Positions 25,753-34,499 of a stretch of 64,000 nt of DNA are shown piece after piece. Numbering within the stretch: the stretch's first letter is position 1; each line of letters begins with the position of its first letter. Position numbers and translations under genes: made by a program. The notes under the pieces are model-generated. The model was not told the origin of the DNA. It was given only the letters and a program-made list of their open reading frames with translations, and searched no databases. This stretch comes from Lachnospiraceae bacterium (GTDB lineage Bacteria; Bacillota; Clostridia; Lachnospirales; Lachnospiraceae), in contig CP107199.1 of NCBI GenBank assembly GCA_025758065.1, positions 1,168,501-1,232,500 on the forward strand, read 5' to 3'.

Positions 25753-26922
25753 TTATTCCCCTACCAGTTCTTTCATCACATCATCTACTTTTTCGATTTT
25801 TTCTGCTCTGTAAGCATTGCTGCCACAGAAAAGAAGGGCATTATTTTCATCCCCTTCCGCTGCATTTACCAATGCCTGTGTAATGCAGTAAGGAATAGTC
25901 CTGATGTCGCAGTGTTCCAGACACTGGAAGCAGCTTTTGATAGCCGGGCGGACTCCCTCTTTGATCTGCTGCAAAAATGGATTTAAAATAGCCCGTCCCG
26001 GCATTCCTACCGGGCTCTGGGTAATGATGATATCTTCTTTTTTTGCGTTGATATAGGCCTGCTTGTAAGCATCCGGAGCATCACATTCTTCAGTAGTAAC
26101 GAAACGGGTGCCTACCTGCACTCCTTCTGCCCCCAGTTCAAACTGATGCATTACATCTTCATAGGTATAAATGCCCCCGGCAGTTACTACCGGGATATGC
26201 TTCTGGTACTTTTCTTCGTAAGTCTTTATTACTTCCATAATGGAGCGGACTTCTTTATCGTAAGCTTTCTGGTTGTAGGTATTTGGCACATCTTTTGTAT
26301 CTGCACCGTACTCTGTCAGCTCTTCCCTGGAAAATCCCAGATGACCACCAGCTAACGGTCCTTCCACTACCACAAAGTCCGGAACCTGCTTATACTTTCT
26401 GTCCCAAAGTCTGCATATGACCTGTGCAGATTTGGCAGAAGACACAATAGGAGCCAGCTTTACTTTCTTTACTGCCTGTTTGCAGATCTCTCCGCAGGTT
26501 TCCTTTGCATCTGCGATCCCTGCTTTCATTTCCTCATATGCAGCCTGTGCATACTCTGGAAGACGGACTGGAAGACCTGCGCCGGATACAATTGCATCAG
26601 CGCCGCATTTAATGGCTTCTTTGACCCACAGGTCATAATGTTTGGTAGCTACCATGATATTAAAGCCAATAGCACCATTTGGTGCGATTTCCCTGGCTTT
26701 TTGCATTTCCCGTCTGATAGCACGCAGATTAGCTTCTACAAAATTGGTCTTAAAATCAGGTTCCCTGAATCCGATCTGTGCTGTGGAGATAAGTCCCATG
26801 CCGCCACAGGCTGCTACAGCTCCTGCCAGCCTATGAAGGCTGATGCCTACACCCATACCGCCCTGGATCACCGGTCTTTTAAGGACCAGATCTCCTATTG
26901 TTAATGCTTTGATCCCACTCAT
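25753..26922 (-). CDS. Nitronate-monooxygenase-family flavoprotein with Fe-S cysteines (FabX-like candidate)
   Basis: A 389-residue FMN TIM-barrel protein of the nitronate monooxygenase/FabK superfamily: PVIQGGMGVGISLHRLAG, GPLAGGHLGF with His194, VVTAGGI and GVQVGTRF. Near the C-terminus four cysteines (331, 334, 338, 346; CFQCLEHC then C) are spaced like an iron-sulfur cluster. It is the last gene of the FAS II operon, three bases after accDA, and a separate FabK is already present. Helicobacter FabX, a family member with a [4Fe-4S] cluster, makes the double bond in unsaturated fatty acid synthesis. A similar role is proposed here but not shown; a plain nitronate monooxygenase is the alternative. 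Confidence 0.8.
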   Translation of the reverse strand: MSGIKALTIGDLVLKRPVIQGGMGVGISLHRLAGAVAACGGMGLISTAQIGFREPDFKTNFVEANLRAIRREMQKAREIAPNGAIGFNIMVATKHYDLWVKEAIKCGADAIVSGAGLPVRLPEYAQAAYEEMKAGIADAKETCGEICKQAVKKVKLAPIVSSAKSAQVICRLWDRKYKQVPDFVVVEGPLAGGHLGFSREELTEYGADTKDVPNTYNQKAYDKEVRSIMEVIKTYEEKYQKHIPVVTAGGIYTYEDVMHQFELGAEGVQVGTRFVTTEECDAPDAYKQAYINAKKEDIIITQSPVGMPGRAILNPFLQQIKEGVRPAIKSCFQCLEHCDIRTIPYCITQALVNAAEGDENNALLFCGSNAYRAEKIEKVDDVMKELVGE

Positions 26923-26925
26923 TTC

Positions 26926-28650
26926 TCACATTCTCCTAAATCTTTCGTATCTGTGTTCTGCCAGCTCTTCTCCGGACAGTTTCAAATACTTTTCAAAAAA
27001 TCCGATCATAGACCGATCCATATAGCCTGCAATACGGTACAAAGTATCTGTATTTGCCGGTTCTTCCTCTGGAATGATCCTCTCGATCAGCCCCAGTTCC
27101 TTTAAGTCAGCTGCTGTTACCTTCATCACTCTGGCTGCCTCCGGGGCTTTTTTGCTGTCTTTATAAAGAATAGACGCAAAACCTTCCGGTGATAAAATGG
27201 AATAAATGGCATTTTCCATCATCCACACTTCATTTGCTACTGCCATAGCTAAAGCACCGCCGCTTCCTCCTTCACCGATGACAATGGAAAGCACCGGAAC
27301 CTTTAAGGAAGACATTTCAAACAGGTTCTTTGCAATGGCTTCGCCCTGACCTCTTTCCTCTGCCTCCAGTCCGCAGAAAGCTCCTGGTGTGTCTACAAAA
27401 CAGATAATGGGGCGTCCAAAGGTTTCTGCCTGCTTCATTAAACGCAGGGCCTTGCGATAACCATCAGGGGATGGCATGCCAAAATTACGGCGGATATTAT
27501 CCTTGGTGTTCTTTCCCTTCTGCTGTCCGATAACTGTAACCGGCATGCCATGGAACATGGCAATACCGCCTACAATAGCACCATCGTCTTTAAAGCAGCG
27601 GTCACCATGAAATTCTATAAATTCATCAAAAACAGCGTTGATATAATCTAAAGCCGTTGGTCTGTCTGCTTTTCTGGAAAGGAGAACTGTATCCCAGGCA
27701 CTCTTTTCTGTGTTTTCCTTTTTCTGACGGGCTTCTGATACATTAACAGCAGTATCTGCTTTTACAGCATCTTTTTCCACAGCCATATCATGTTTTCTGT
27801 GCATGTAAAGGATCTGTCCGATCACATGCTTTTGATCCTTTCTTGGAAGGATCATGTCTACAAAACCATGCTCTAACAGGAATTCAGCTCTCTGGAAACC
27901 TTCCGGCAGCTTCTGCCCAATGGTCTGCTCAATAACTCTTGGACCGGCAAAACCGATCAGTGCACCTGGTTCTGCAATGATGATATCGCCTAACATTGCA
28001 AAGCTTGCGGTCACGCCTCCGGTAGTCGGATCAGTAAGGACGCTGATAAACAGCTGTCCTGCTTCATGGTGGCGTTTTAAGGCTGCGGAAGTTTTTGCCA
28101 TCTGCATCAGGGAAACAATTCCTTCCTGCATTCTGGCACCGCCGGAGCAGGCAAACAGGATCACCGGAAGCTTTTCCTTTGTAGCACGTTCTACTGCCTC
28201 TGTGATCTTCTCTCCCACTACATGCCCCATACTGCTCATAATAAAGCGGGCATCGCACACACCTACAACAGCAGGATTTCCATCGATCTTTGCCTTTCCA
28301 ATGACAATAGCTTCATTCAGGCCGGATTTTTCTCTGGCTGCTTCTACCTTCTTTTCATAGTTAGGAAAGTCTAAAGGATTGGAAAATGGCATTTCTTTAT
28401 TCCATTCCTCAAAGGTTCCCACATCCGTAAGCATTTCGATCCTGCGGTAAGCATGAACACGGAAGTAGCCGCCGCATTTGGGGCATACATAATAATTGTT
28501 CTTTACGTCTTCCACATAGATCGGCTGTCCGCATTTATTGCATTTGCGCCATAAACCTTCCGGAATAGATGGTTCTTCCCCTTCCTGGCTTACCGGTCTG
28601 TATTTGGTATCTATTTTTGTATACGTTTTTCTGAACATGTTGCGCAGCAT
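26926..28650 (-). CDS. accDA: Fused acetyl-CoA carboxylase carboxyltransferase beta-alpha subunit
   Basis: A 574-residue protein joining both carboxyltransferase subunits, usually separate genes. The AccD half (about 1-300) has the zinc finger Cys37, Cys40, Cys56, Cys59 and GGARMQEG. The AccA half (about 310-574) has ALDYINAVFDEFIEFHGDR, CFVDTPGAFCG and GEGGSGGALA. The frame is continuous through a charged linker of some 25 residues. The ATG at 28650 follows AAGGAAG. It transfers carboxyl from biotin to acetyl-CoA, giving malonyl-CoA. It is the penultimate gene of the FAS II operon. Confidence 0.95.
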   Translation of the reverse strand: MLRNMFRKTYTKIDTKYRPVSQEGEEPSIPEGLWRKCNKCGQPIYVEDVKNNYYVCPKCGGYFRVHAYRRIEMLTDVGTFEEWNKEMPFSNPLDFPNYEKKVEAAREKSGLNEAIVIGKAKIDGNPAVVGVCDARFIMSSMGHVVGEKITEAVERATKEKLPVILFACSGGARMQEGIVSLMQMAKTSAALKRHHEAGQLFISVLTDPTTGGVTASFAMLGDIIIAEPGALIGFAGPRVIEQTIGQKLPEGFQRAEFLLEHGFVDMILPRKDQKHVIGQILYMHRKHDMAVEKDAVKADTAVNVSEARQKKENTEKSAWDTVLLSRKADRPTALDYINAVFDEFIEFHGDRCFKDDGAIVGGIAMFHGMPVTVIGQQKGKNTKDNIRRNFGMPSPDGYRKALRLMKQAETFGRPIICFVDTPGAFCGLEAEERGQGEAIAKNLFEMSSLKVPVLSIVIGEGGSGGALAMAVANEVWMMENAIYSILSPEGFASILYKDSKKAPEAARVMKVTAADLKELGLIERIIPEEEPANTDTLYRIAGYMDRSMIGFFEKYLKLSGEELAEHRYERFRRM

Positions 28651-28707
28651 ACGACAACTTCCTTTCTGCATTATCCCTATTCAGGATCATAAATATCGGT
28701 CCACGGC

Positions 28708-28748
28708 CTGGTACATCGTTTTGTAAATAACTGTACTAGTCACGGAGG
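28708..28748 (+). repeat. Family 2 repeat, one-arm remnant
   Basis: GTACATCGTTTTGTAAATAA followed by CTGTACTAGTCACG matches the left arm of the full family 2 palindrome at 37429. The rest of the element is absent. It lies in the 123-bp spacer between accC and accDA. Confidence 0.65.
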
Positions 28749-28773
28749 AAATTCCAGATTAAATTTCTAAAAT

Positions 28774-30126
28774 TTATTTTACGTAGTCCGGAAAATACTT
28801 TTCAATAAATCCTGTGTCTGTATCACCCTTCTGAAAAGCTTCATTTTCCAGGATCTCATACTGAAAATCAATATTTGTTTCAATGCCTTCTATGATAACT
28901 TCGCCTAACGCACTGCGCATTTTCGCAATAGCAGATGCACGGTCTTTATCATAAACGATCAGCTTCATGAGCATGGAATCATAGTTAGCCGGTACTTTAT
29001 AACCATTGTAAATATGTGTATCCACACGGACGCCATTTCCACCTGGGATATGCACGTTGGTAATACAGCCCGGACATGGCATAAAGCGCTTCTTCGGGTT
29101 TTCCGCATTAATACGGCATTCAATGGCATGACCCTTGATCTGGATATCTTCCTGTGACACACTTAACGGCTCTCCTGCAGCCACACGGATCTGCTCTTTG
29201 ATCAGGTCAATGCCGGAAACCATTTCTGTTACCGGATGCTCTACCTGGATACGGGTGTTCATTTCCATAAAATAAAAGTTTTTATCTTTATCTAATAAAA
29301 ACTCGATGGTTCCTGCGTTCTCGTAATTAACGGCTTTCGCTGCCTTTACTGCAACTTCACCCATTTTTTTACGAAGCTTTGGGGAAATGACCTCACATGG
29401 AGACTCTTCCATTACCTTCTGATGACGGCGCTGGATGGAGCAGTCACGTTCTCCCAGATGAACAACATTGCCAAACTTGTCACCCATGATCTGAAATTCC
29501 ACATGGCGGGGTTTTTCAATATATTTTTCAATATACATAGTATCATCGGAAAAACCCTTTACAGACTCTAACTGGGCTGCATTAAAATGCTCTGTAAAAT
29601 CCTCTTCGCTTCTGGAAATACGCATTCCCTTTCCACCGCCACCGGAGGAAGCCTTTATCATAACCGGAAAACCGATCTCCTTTGCCACGGCAAGACCGGC
29701 CTCTGCTGTGTATACAGGCTCTTTGCTTCCCGGAACAACAGGAACTCCAGCCTGTATCATGGTATTTCTTGCTTCTGACTTATTTCCCATGCGGTTGATG
29801 ATCTCAGCAGATGGTCCGATAAAGGTAATGTTACACTGCTGGCAAAGCTTTGCAAAACGGGCATTTTCTGATAAAAAGCCAAAGCCCGGATGAATGGCAT
29901 CTGCCTTCATTGCAACAGTTGCAGAGAGAATACGCTCCATATTCAGATAGCTCTGACTGGAAGGAGCCGGGCCGATACAGATAGCTTCATCTGCCAGAAG
30001 CGTGTGAAGACTATCCTTATCTGCCTCTGAGTAAACTGCAACTGTGCGGATACCCATTTCACGGCAGGCTCTGATAATACGGACTGCGATCTCACCTCTG
30101 TTTGCGATCAATATCTTGTTAAACAT
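28774..30126 (-). CDS. accC: Biotin carboxylase subunit of acetyl-CoA carboxylase
   Basis: A 450-residue ATP-grasp enzyme of normal length. It has the N-terminal FNKILIANRGEIAVRIIRAC, the glycine-rich ATP loop KASSGGGGKGMRI, ERDCSIQRRHQKV, and EMNTRIQVEHPVTE with the catalytic Glu and Arg. It carboxylates the biotin of AccB using ATP and bicarbonate. AGGAG precedes the ATG. It is flanked by fabZ upstream and accDA downstream. Confidence 0.97.
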   Translation of the reverse strand: MFNKILIANRGEIAVRIIRACREMGIRTVAVYSEADKDSLHTLLADEAICIGPAPSSQSYLNMERILSATVAMKADAIHPGFGFLSENARFAKLCQQCNITFIGPSAEIINRMGNKSEARNTMIQAGVPVVPGSKEPVYTAEAGLAVAKEIGFPVMIKASSGGGGKGMRISRSEEDFTEHFNAAQLESVKGFSDDTMYIEKYIEKPRHVEFQIMGDKFGNVVHLGERDCSIQRRHQKVMEESPCEVISPKLRKKMGEVAVKAAKAVNYENAGTIEFLLDKDKNFYFMEMNTRIQVEHPVTEMVSGIDLIKEQIRVAAGEPLSVSQEDIQIKGHAIECRINAENPKKRFMPCPGCITNVHIPGGNGVRVDTHIYNGYKVPANYDSMLMKLIVYDKDRASAIAKMRSALGEVIIEGIETNIDFQYEILENEAFQKGDTDTGFIEKYFPDYVK

Positions 30127-30149
30127 ACTTAATCTCCTATAGACCAGTC

Positions 30150-30575
30150 TTATCCGATCATAAAGGTCAGTTCGCCAACAACTGCAATCTTGCCATCTAC
30201 AGTAGCAGTTGCTTTTCCTACGCCAACCGGTCCCTTCTGTTTAATGATCTCACATTCCAGTCTTAAACGGTCACCTGGAACTACTTTGTGTTTGAATTTT
30301 ACGTTGTTTAATCCGCCAAAATAAGCGGTCTTTCCCTTGAAATTTTCCTGGGAAAGAATAGCTACTGCGCCGGTCTGGGCCAGTGCTTCCACGATCAGGA
30401 CACCTGGCATAACCGGTTCCTGTGGAAAATGGCCTCTGAAATATGGCTCATCATAAGTTACAGATTTATATCCAACAGCCTTTACGCCCGGCTCTAATTC
30501 TTCAATACAGTCTACCAGGAGAAATGGATGTCTGTGCGGAATGATCTCCTGGATTTCTTTAATACCCATTAACAT
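30150..30575 (-). CDS. fabZ: (3R)-hydroxyacyl-ACP dehydratase
   Basis: A 141-residue hot-dog-fold dehydratase with active-site His in IIPHRHPFLLVD and Glu in PVMPGVLIVEALAQTG. It removes water from 3-hydroxyacyl-ACP in each elongation round. A longer frame reaches 30755, but that extension is encoded by the family 1 repeat and is not credible. AGGAGGACA before the ATG at 30575 decides the start. That ribosome site can pair exactly with a sequence just after the accB stop codon. No FabA is seen, so unsaturated fatty acids must arise another way. Confidence 0.95.
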   Translation of the reverse strand: MLMGIKEIQEIIPHRHPFLLVDCIEELEPGVKAVGYKSVTYDEPYFRGHFPQEPVMPGVLIVEALAQTGAVAILSQENFKGKTAYFGGLNNVKFKHKVVPGDRLRLECEIIKQKGPVGVGKATATVDGKIAVVGELTFMIG

Positions 30576-30618
30576 GATTTTTGTCCTCCTGTGATACAAT
30601 GTTCTCCCGGAACCTTTT

Positions 30619-30781
30619 ATGTACTCTCGGAATCTTTTTGTACTTGATTTTGCGAGAAGATTTTTTGTCAGTTGTACCCAAATTTTTGAGACGTTGGCGT
30701 TGCGTCCGCCTCTAAAATTCGGGTGCGACTGGCGGAAAATCGGCCGCAAAAGCAAGTGCAGGAAAGACTCCGAGAGTACAT
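30619..30781 (+). repeat. Family 1 palindromic repeat, full copy A (accB-fabZ spacer)
   Basis: A 163-bp near-perfect palindrome. The left arm starts ATGTACTCTCGGAATC and the right arm ends ACTCCGAGAGTACAT, with arms of about 75 bp and a GC-rich centre (CGTTGGCGTTGCGTCCG). The complementarity continues outside the element through GGAACCTT/AAAGGTTCC and TGTCCTCCTG/CAGGAGGACA, so the whole 240-bp spacer folds as one hairpin. It is the same length as copy B at 50943 in the opposite orientation. No open frame inside it looks like a protein. Confidence 0.88.
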
Positions 30782-30815
30782 TTTTTTATTTGGAAAGGTT
30801 CCAGGAGGACATCTA

Positions 30816-31313
30816 TCATTTAATACGGAATAATGGCTGTCCGTACTCTACTACTTCCTCATTATTTACAAGGATTGCTTCAATAACGCCGTCATATTCG
30901 CTTTCGATCTCGTTCATCAGCTTCATTGCTTCGATAATGCCAAGTACCTGGCCTTTTTTCACAGTATCTCCTTCTTTTACAAAGCTTTCTGCATCTGGTG
31001 AGGAAGAGCTGTAGAAGGTTCCTACCAATGGAGATGTGATGACTTTATCAGAAGCAATATCATGGTGTTCTGCTGCTTCTGGTGCTGCTGCAGGTATTTC
31101 TGTGTTTACACTTGTGGAAGCTGCAGTCAGTACAGGTGCAGCGGTTGAAGCCGGAACAGCTGCGACAGCGCCAGGTGCACTAACTGTGATGATCTTTGCT
31201 TCTTCTTTCTCTTTCTTCAGGGAAATGTGCATATCGCCCTGATCCAGTTTAAAGCTGGTCAGCTTTGAATCCGATACCGCCTGAACCAGTGTCAGGATTT
31301 CATCTATATTCAT
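30816..31313 (-). CDS. accB: Biotin carboxyl carrier protein
   Basis: A 165-residue carrier. The N-terminal helix (about 1-35) is followed by a long Ala/Pro/Thr-rich flexible linker (about 45-82) and a biotinyl domain (about 90-165) with the biotin attachment site IIEAMKLMNE at Lys131. It carries CO2 between AccC and the carboxyltransferase. AAGGAGAA precedes the ATG. It is the first of the four acc functions in transcription order, followed by the repeat-filled spacer and fabZ. Confidence 0.96.
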   Translation of the reverse strand: MNIDEILTLVQAVSDSKLTSFKLDQGDMHISLKKEKEEAKIITVSAPGAVAAVPASTAAPVLTAASTSVNTEIPAAAPEAAEHHDIASDKVITSPLVGTFYSSSSPDAESFVKEGDTVKKGQVLGIIEAMKLMNEIESEYDGVIEAILVNNEEVVEYGQPLFRIK

Positions 31314-31331
31314 TGTCCACGTTCTCCTTCC

Positions 31332-32570
31332 TTATGCTGTGAATTTCTTCACGATCAGGCTGGCATTATGTCCACCAAAGCCTAAAGAGTTGCTGATGGC
31401 ATAATTTACATCCATAGATACGCCTTCATGCATGGTGTAATCTAAGTCACAGCCTTCACCTGGTGTTTCCAGACCTACTGTTGGATGTACATAACCATCT
31501 TCAATGCTCTTTACACAGGTAATGAACTCTACGCCGCCTGCTGCGCCTAATAAGTGGCCGATCATGGACTTGGTAGAGTTGATCTTTACTTTATCTGCAT
31601 GATCACCTAAAGCCAGTTTGATCGCCTTTGTCTCGAATAAGTCATTGTGATGGGTGCTGGTTCCATGGGCATTCACATAATCAAGCTGTTCCGGGGTGAT
31701 GCCTGCATCCTTCATGGCAAATTCCATTGCCTTTGCAGCACCACTTCCGTCTTCAGCAGGAGAAGTGATGTGGTATGCATCACAGGTTGCGCCGTATCCA
31801 ACTACTTCTGCCAGGATCTTAGCTCCTCTTGCCTGGGCATGCTCTAAGGACTCTAATACTACGATTCCTGCGCCTTCGCCCATAACAAAACCATTTCTGT
31901 CCTGGTCAAATGGGATGGATGCTTTCTTTACATCATCGGTGGTGTTTAATGCTGTTAAGGAGGTGAAGCCTGCTACACCAATTGGTGTAATACTTGCTTC
32001 TGTACCGCCTGCTACCATTACATCTGCCTCACCGTGCTGGATAGAACGGAATGCTTCACCGATGGAATGTGTACCGGTTGCACATGCAGTTACTACGTTA
32101 ATGCATTTTCCCTTAAGACCAAACTGGATGGAAACATTTCCTGCTGCCATGTTGCTGATCATTAATGGTACTAATAATGGCTCTACTCTTCCCGGTCCTT
32201 TTTCTAACAGTCTTTTTTCGTTGCGCTCTAAAGCCTGTAAGGAACCAATACCGGAGCCTACGCTTACGCCAACACGGAAAGGATCTTCTTTTTCCATGTC
32301 AATGCCTGATGTTTCCAGAGCTTCCTTTGCTGCTGCTACTGCAAACTGGCAGAATGTTTCCATACGGCGTGCAGTTTTCGGATCCATATACTGTTTTGGA
32401 TCAAAATCTTTTACTTCTGCTGCCAGCTTGCACTTAAAATCAGCTGTATCAAAATGAGTGATCGGTGCAATACCTACTGTGTTTGACTTGACCGCAGTCC
32501 AAAAAGCCTCTACACTATTTCCAATTGGGGTAATAGCGCCCATACCTGTTACTACTACTCTTGTATTCAT
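31332..32570 (-). CDS. fabF: Beta-ketoacyl-ACP synthase II
   Basis: A 412-residue condensing enzyme: N-terminal VVVTGMGAITPIG, the active-site Cys in NVVTACATGTHSIG, His in NAHGTSTHHND and INSTKSMIGHLLGAAG, and GFGGHNASL near the end. It elongates acyl-ACP with malonyl-ACP. AGGAG precedes the ATG at 32570. It is the only elongation condensing enzyme in the cluster, so it must also handle unsaturated intermediates if these are made. It is 18 bp before accB and 211 bp after fabG, with a structured spacer between. Confidence 0.97.
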   Translation of the reverse strand: MNTRVVVTGMGAITPIGNSVEAFWTAVKSNTVGIAPITHFDTADFKCKLAAEVKDFDPKQYMDPKTARRMETFCQFAVAAAKEALETSGIDMEKEDPFRVGVSVGSGIGSLQALERNEKRLLEKGPGRVEPLLVPLMISNMAAGNVSIQFGLKGKCINVVTACATGTHSIGEAFRSIQHGEADVMVAGGTEASITPIGVAGFTSLTALNTTDDVKKASIPFDQDRNGFVMGEGAGIVVLESLEHAQARGAKILAEVVGYGATCDAYHITSPAEDGSGAAKAMEFAMKDAGITPEQLDYVNAHGTSTHHNDLFETKAIKLALGDHADKVKINSTKSMIGHLLGAAGGVEFITCVKSIEDGYVHPTVGLETPGEGCDLDYTMHEGVSMDVNYAISNSLGFGGHNASLIVKKFTA

Positions 32571-32608
32571 ATTTTTAACTCCTGTTCTATTCTTGCCTTG
32601 CCAGTGTA

Positions 32609-32750
32609 AGACGGGCGTTATCTTATATAACGCAGCCGTTCGGGCGTTATCTTCTTGACGAACTGACGTCCGTCAAGAAGCATCGGATTGGCATCCGATG
32701 TAAAAACCAAGTCATACATGCGCTTACAAGCAAGCTTGACGCGCCCGTCT
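32609..32750 (-). other. Multi-hairpin structured spacer between fabG and fabF
   Basis: An outer 9-bp stem (AGACGGGCG at 32609-32617 with CGCCCGTCT at 32742-32750) encloses several internal hairpins. These are CTTCTTGACG/CGTCAAGAAG (32651-32680) and CATCGGAT/ATCCGATG (32681-32700); GCGTTAT/ATAACGC (32615-32633) competes partly with the outer stem. All lie in the fab operon transcript. The layout is like a branched RNA or a composite palindrome. It shows no similarity by eye to the three repeat families. Confidence 0.6.
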
Positions 32751-32781
32751 GCCTTGTTTTTTCCGCCCTATACCTGTTTCG

Positions 32782-33522
32782 TTACATCGCCATGCCGCCG
32801 TCTACTGAAATAACCTGACCGGTAATATAACGTGCTTCCTCAGATGCTAAAAATGCAACTGCATTTGCAATATCCTCTGTCTCGCCAAATGCTTTCATGG
32901 GGATATGCTCTAAAATGGAATTTTTGATCTCATCCTTTAACACTTCTGTCATCTCTGTTTTAATAAAGCCAGGTGCAACTGCATTTACAGTAATTCCACG
33001 GCTTGCCAGCTCTTTTGCCGCACTCTTGGTCAGACCGATGACACCAGCTTTTGCTGCACAATAATTTGCCTGTCCGGCATTTCCTAAAACACCGGATACA
33101 GAGGAGATATTGATGATACGTCCGCTCTTCTGTTTTAACATCTGTCTTGCAATGTGGCGGGTACAGTTGAATACGCCCTTTAAGTTGGTCTGGATCACTG
33201 CATCAAAGTCTTCCTCAGACATCTTCATTAACAGGTTGTCTCTTGTGATACCTGCGTTGTTTACCAGGATGTCCAGATGTCCATGCTCTTTTACCACTGC
33301 ATCTAACATTTCCTTGCAGCTTTCAAAATCGGAAACATTGCACTGAACTGCCTGTCCGTTTCCTCCGGCTGCCTGGATTTCTTTTACTACCTCTTCTGCC
33401 TTTGCAGCAGAACCATTATAATTCACGATCACAAATGCGCCTTTTGCCGCTAATGTTTTAGCGATCTGACGTCCAATTCCACGGCTTGCGCCAGTAACCA
33501 GTGCAATCTTTCCTTCCAGCAT
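32782..33522 (-). CDS. fabG: 3-oxoacyl-ACP reductase
   Basis: A 246-residue SDR: LVTGASRGIGRQIA at the N-terminus, NNAGITRDNLLMKM, catalytic Ser in INISSVSGVLGN, Tyr-Lys in YCAAKAGVIG, and the C-terminal ITGQVISVDGGMAM typical of FabG. It reduces 3-oxoacyl-ACP with NADPH. AAAGGAGAA precedes the ATG. It lies 12 bp after fabD. Confidence 0.97.
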   Translation of the reverse strand: MLEGKIALVTGASRGIGRQIAKTLAAKGAFVIVNYNGSAAKAEEVVKEIQAAGGNGQAVQCNVSDFESCKEMLDAVVKEHGHLDILVNNAGITRDNLLMKMSEEDFDAVIQTNLKGVFNCTRHIARQMLKQKSGRIINISSVSGVLGNAGQANYCAAKAGVIGLTKSAAKELASRGITVNAVAPGFIKTEMTEVLKDEIKNSILEHIPMKAFGETEDIANAVAFLASEEARYITGQVISVDGGMAM

Positions 33523-33534
33523 GTTTATTCTCCT

Positions 33535-34461
33535 TTATGCCTCTTTTAAAGCTTCTACTACCTTTTCTATATCTTCTAACTTCTCAACATTTAATGTTTT
33601 TACGCTTCTGTCGATCTTTTTCATAAAGCCAGCTAGTGTCTTTCCCGGGCCGATCTCAATGAAAGTATCTACGCCGTCTGCCAGCATAGTTTCCACACAC
33701 TGCTGCCATTTTACGGAAGAAGAAACCTGTTTTACTAAAAGGTCTTTTACAGGCTGTGCTTCTGTTACATACTGGGCAGTCACATTAGCTGCATATGGGA
33801 TGACCGGCTTGTGGATCTCTACATTTTCAAGAACCTTTCCCAGCTTCTCCCCGGCACCAACTAACATTCCGGAGTGGAACGGACCGCTTACATTTAACAT
33901 AATGGCACGTTTTGCGCCTGCTGCTTTTAACTTTTCACAAGCCTCTTCTACAGCTGCTTTCCTGCCGGAAATAACGATCTGTCCCGGACAGTTATAATTT
34001 GCGATCCACACACCATCCATATCTGCAGTCACTTCTTCGATTACTGCTGCATCCAAAGCCAGGATAGCCGCCATAGCACCTTCTCCAGCCGGAACCTCTT
34101 CCTGCATGAAAATACCTCTCTGACGGACAGTGGTGATCGCGTCTTCTTCACTCATAACGCCTACTGCTGCCAGTGCACAGTACTCACCAAGGCTTAAACC
34201 AGCTGCTACATCCGGTTTTACGCCATTTTCTTCTAAAACCTTCATCATGGCAATGCTGGCAGTGACCATGGCTGCCTGTGTGTATTCTGTAATGTCCAGT
34301 CTATCATTTGGCTCAAAGCAAAGCTCTGGAACAGAAAATCCTAAAAGCTCTGTGGCCTTGTCAAATACCTTACGGCCTGTTTCTGTGTGCTCATAAAAAT
34401 CTTTTCCCATACCGCAGGTCTGTGCGCCCTGACCTGGGAAGATAAATGCGATCTTACTCAT
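33535..34461 (-). CDS. fabD: Malonyl-CoA:ACP transacylase
   Basis: A 308-residue acyltransferase with FIFPGQGAQTCGMGKDFYE, the nucleophile motif AGLSLGEYCAL, GPFHSGMLV with the partner His, and EIGPGKTLAGF. It loads malonate onto ACP. An AGGGAG site eight bases before the ATG at 34461 fixes the start; longer frames to 34506 are rejected. It directly follows fabK. Confidence 0.96.
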   Translation of the reverse strand: MSKIAFIFPGQGAQTCGMGKDFYEHTETGRKVFDKATELLGFSVPELCFEPNDRLDITEYTQAAMVTASIAMMKVLEENGVKPDVAAGLSLGEYCALAAVGVMSEEDAITTVRQRGIFMQEEVPAGEGAMAAILALDAAVIEEVTADMDGVWIANYNCPGQIVISGRKAAVEEACEKLKAAGAKRAIMLNVSGPFHSGMLVGAGEKLGKVLENVEIHKPVIPYAANVTAQYVTEAQPVKDLLVKQVSSSVKWQQCVETMLADGVDTFIEIGPGKTLAGFMKKIDRSVKTLNVEKLEDIEKVVEALKEA

Positions 34462-34499
34462 ATTCATTACTCCCTGTTTTAAAGCGGTTCCAAAAGTAC

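Noticed and set aside
30576..30755. A 60-codon N-terminal extension of fabZ
   Set aside because: It is encoded by one arm of the family 1 repeat. The AGGAGGACA ribosome site and normal FabZ length place the start at 30575.
31696..32457. A 253-codon open frame antisense to fabF
   Set aside because: It mirrors the codon pattern of fabF, has no ribosome site and no recognisable domain; the fabF reading is certain.
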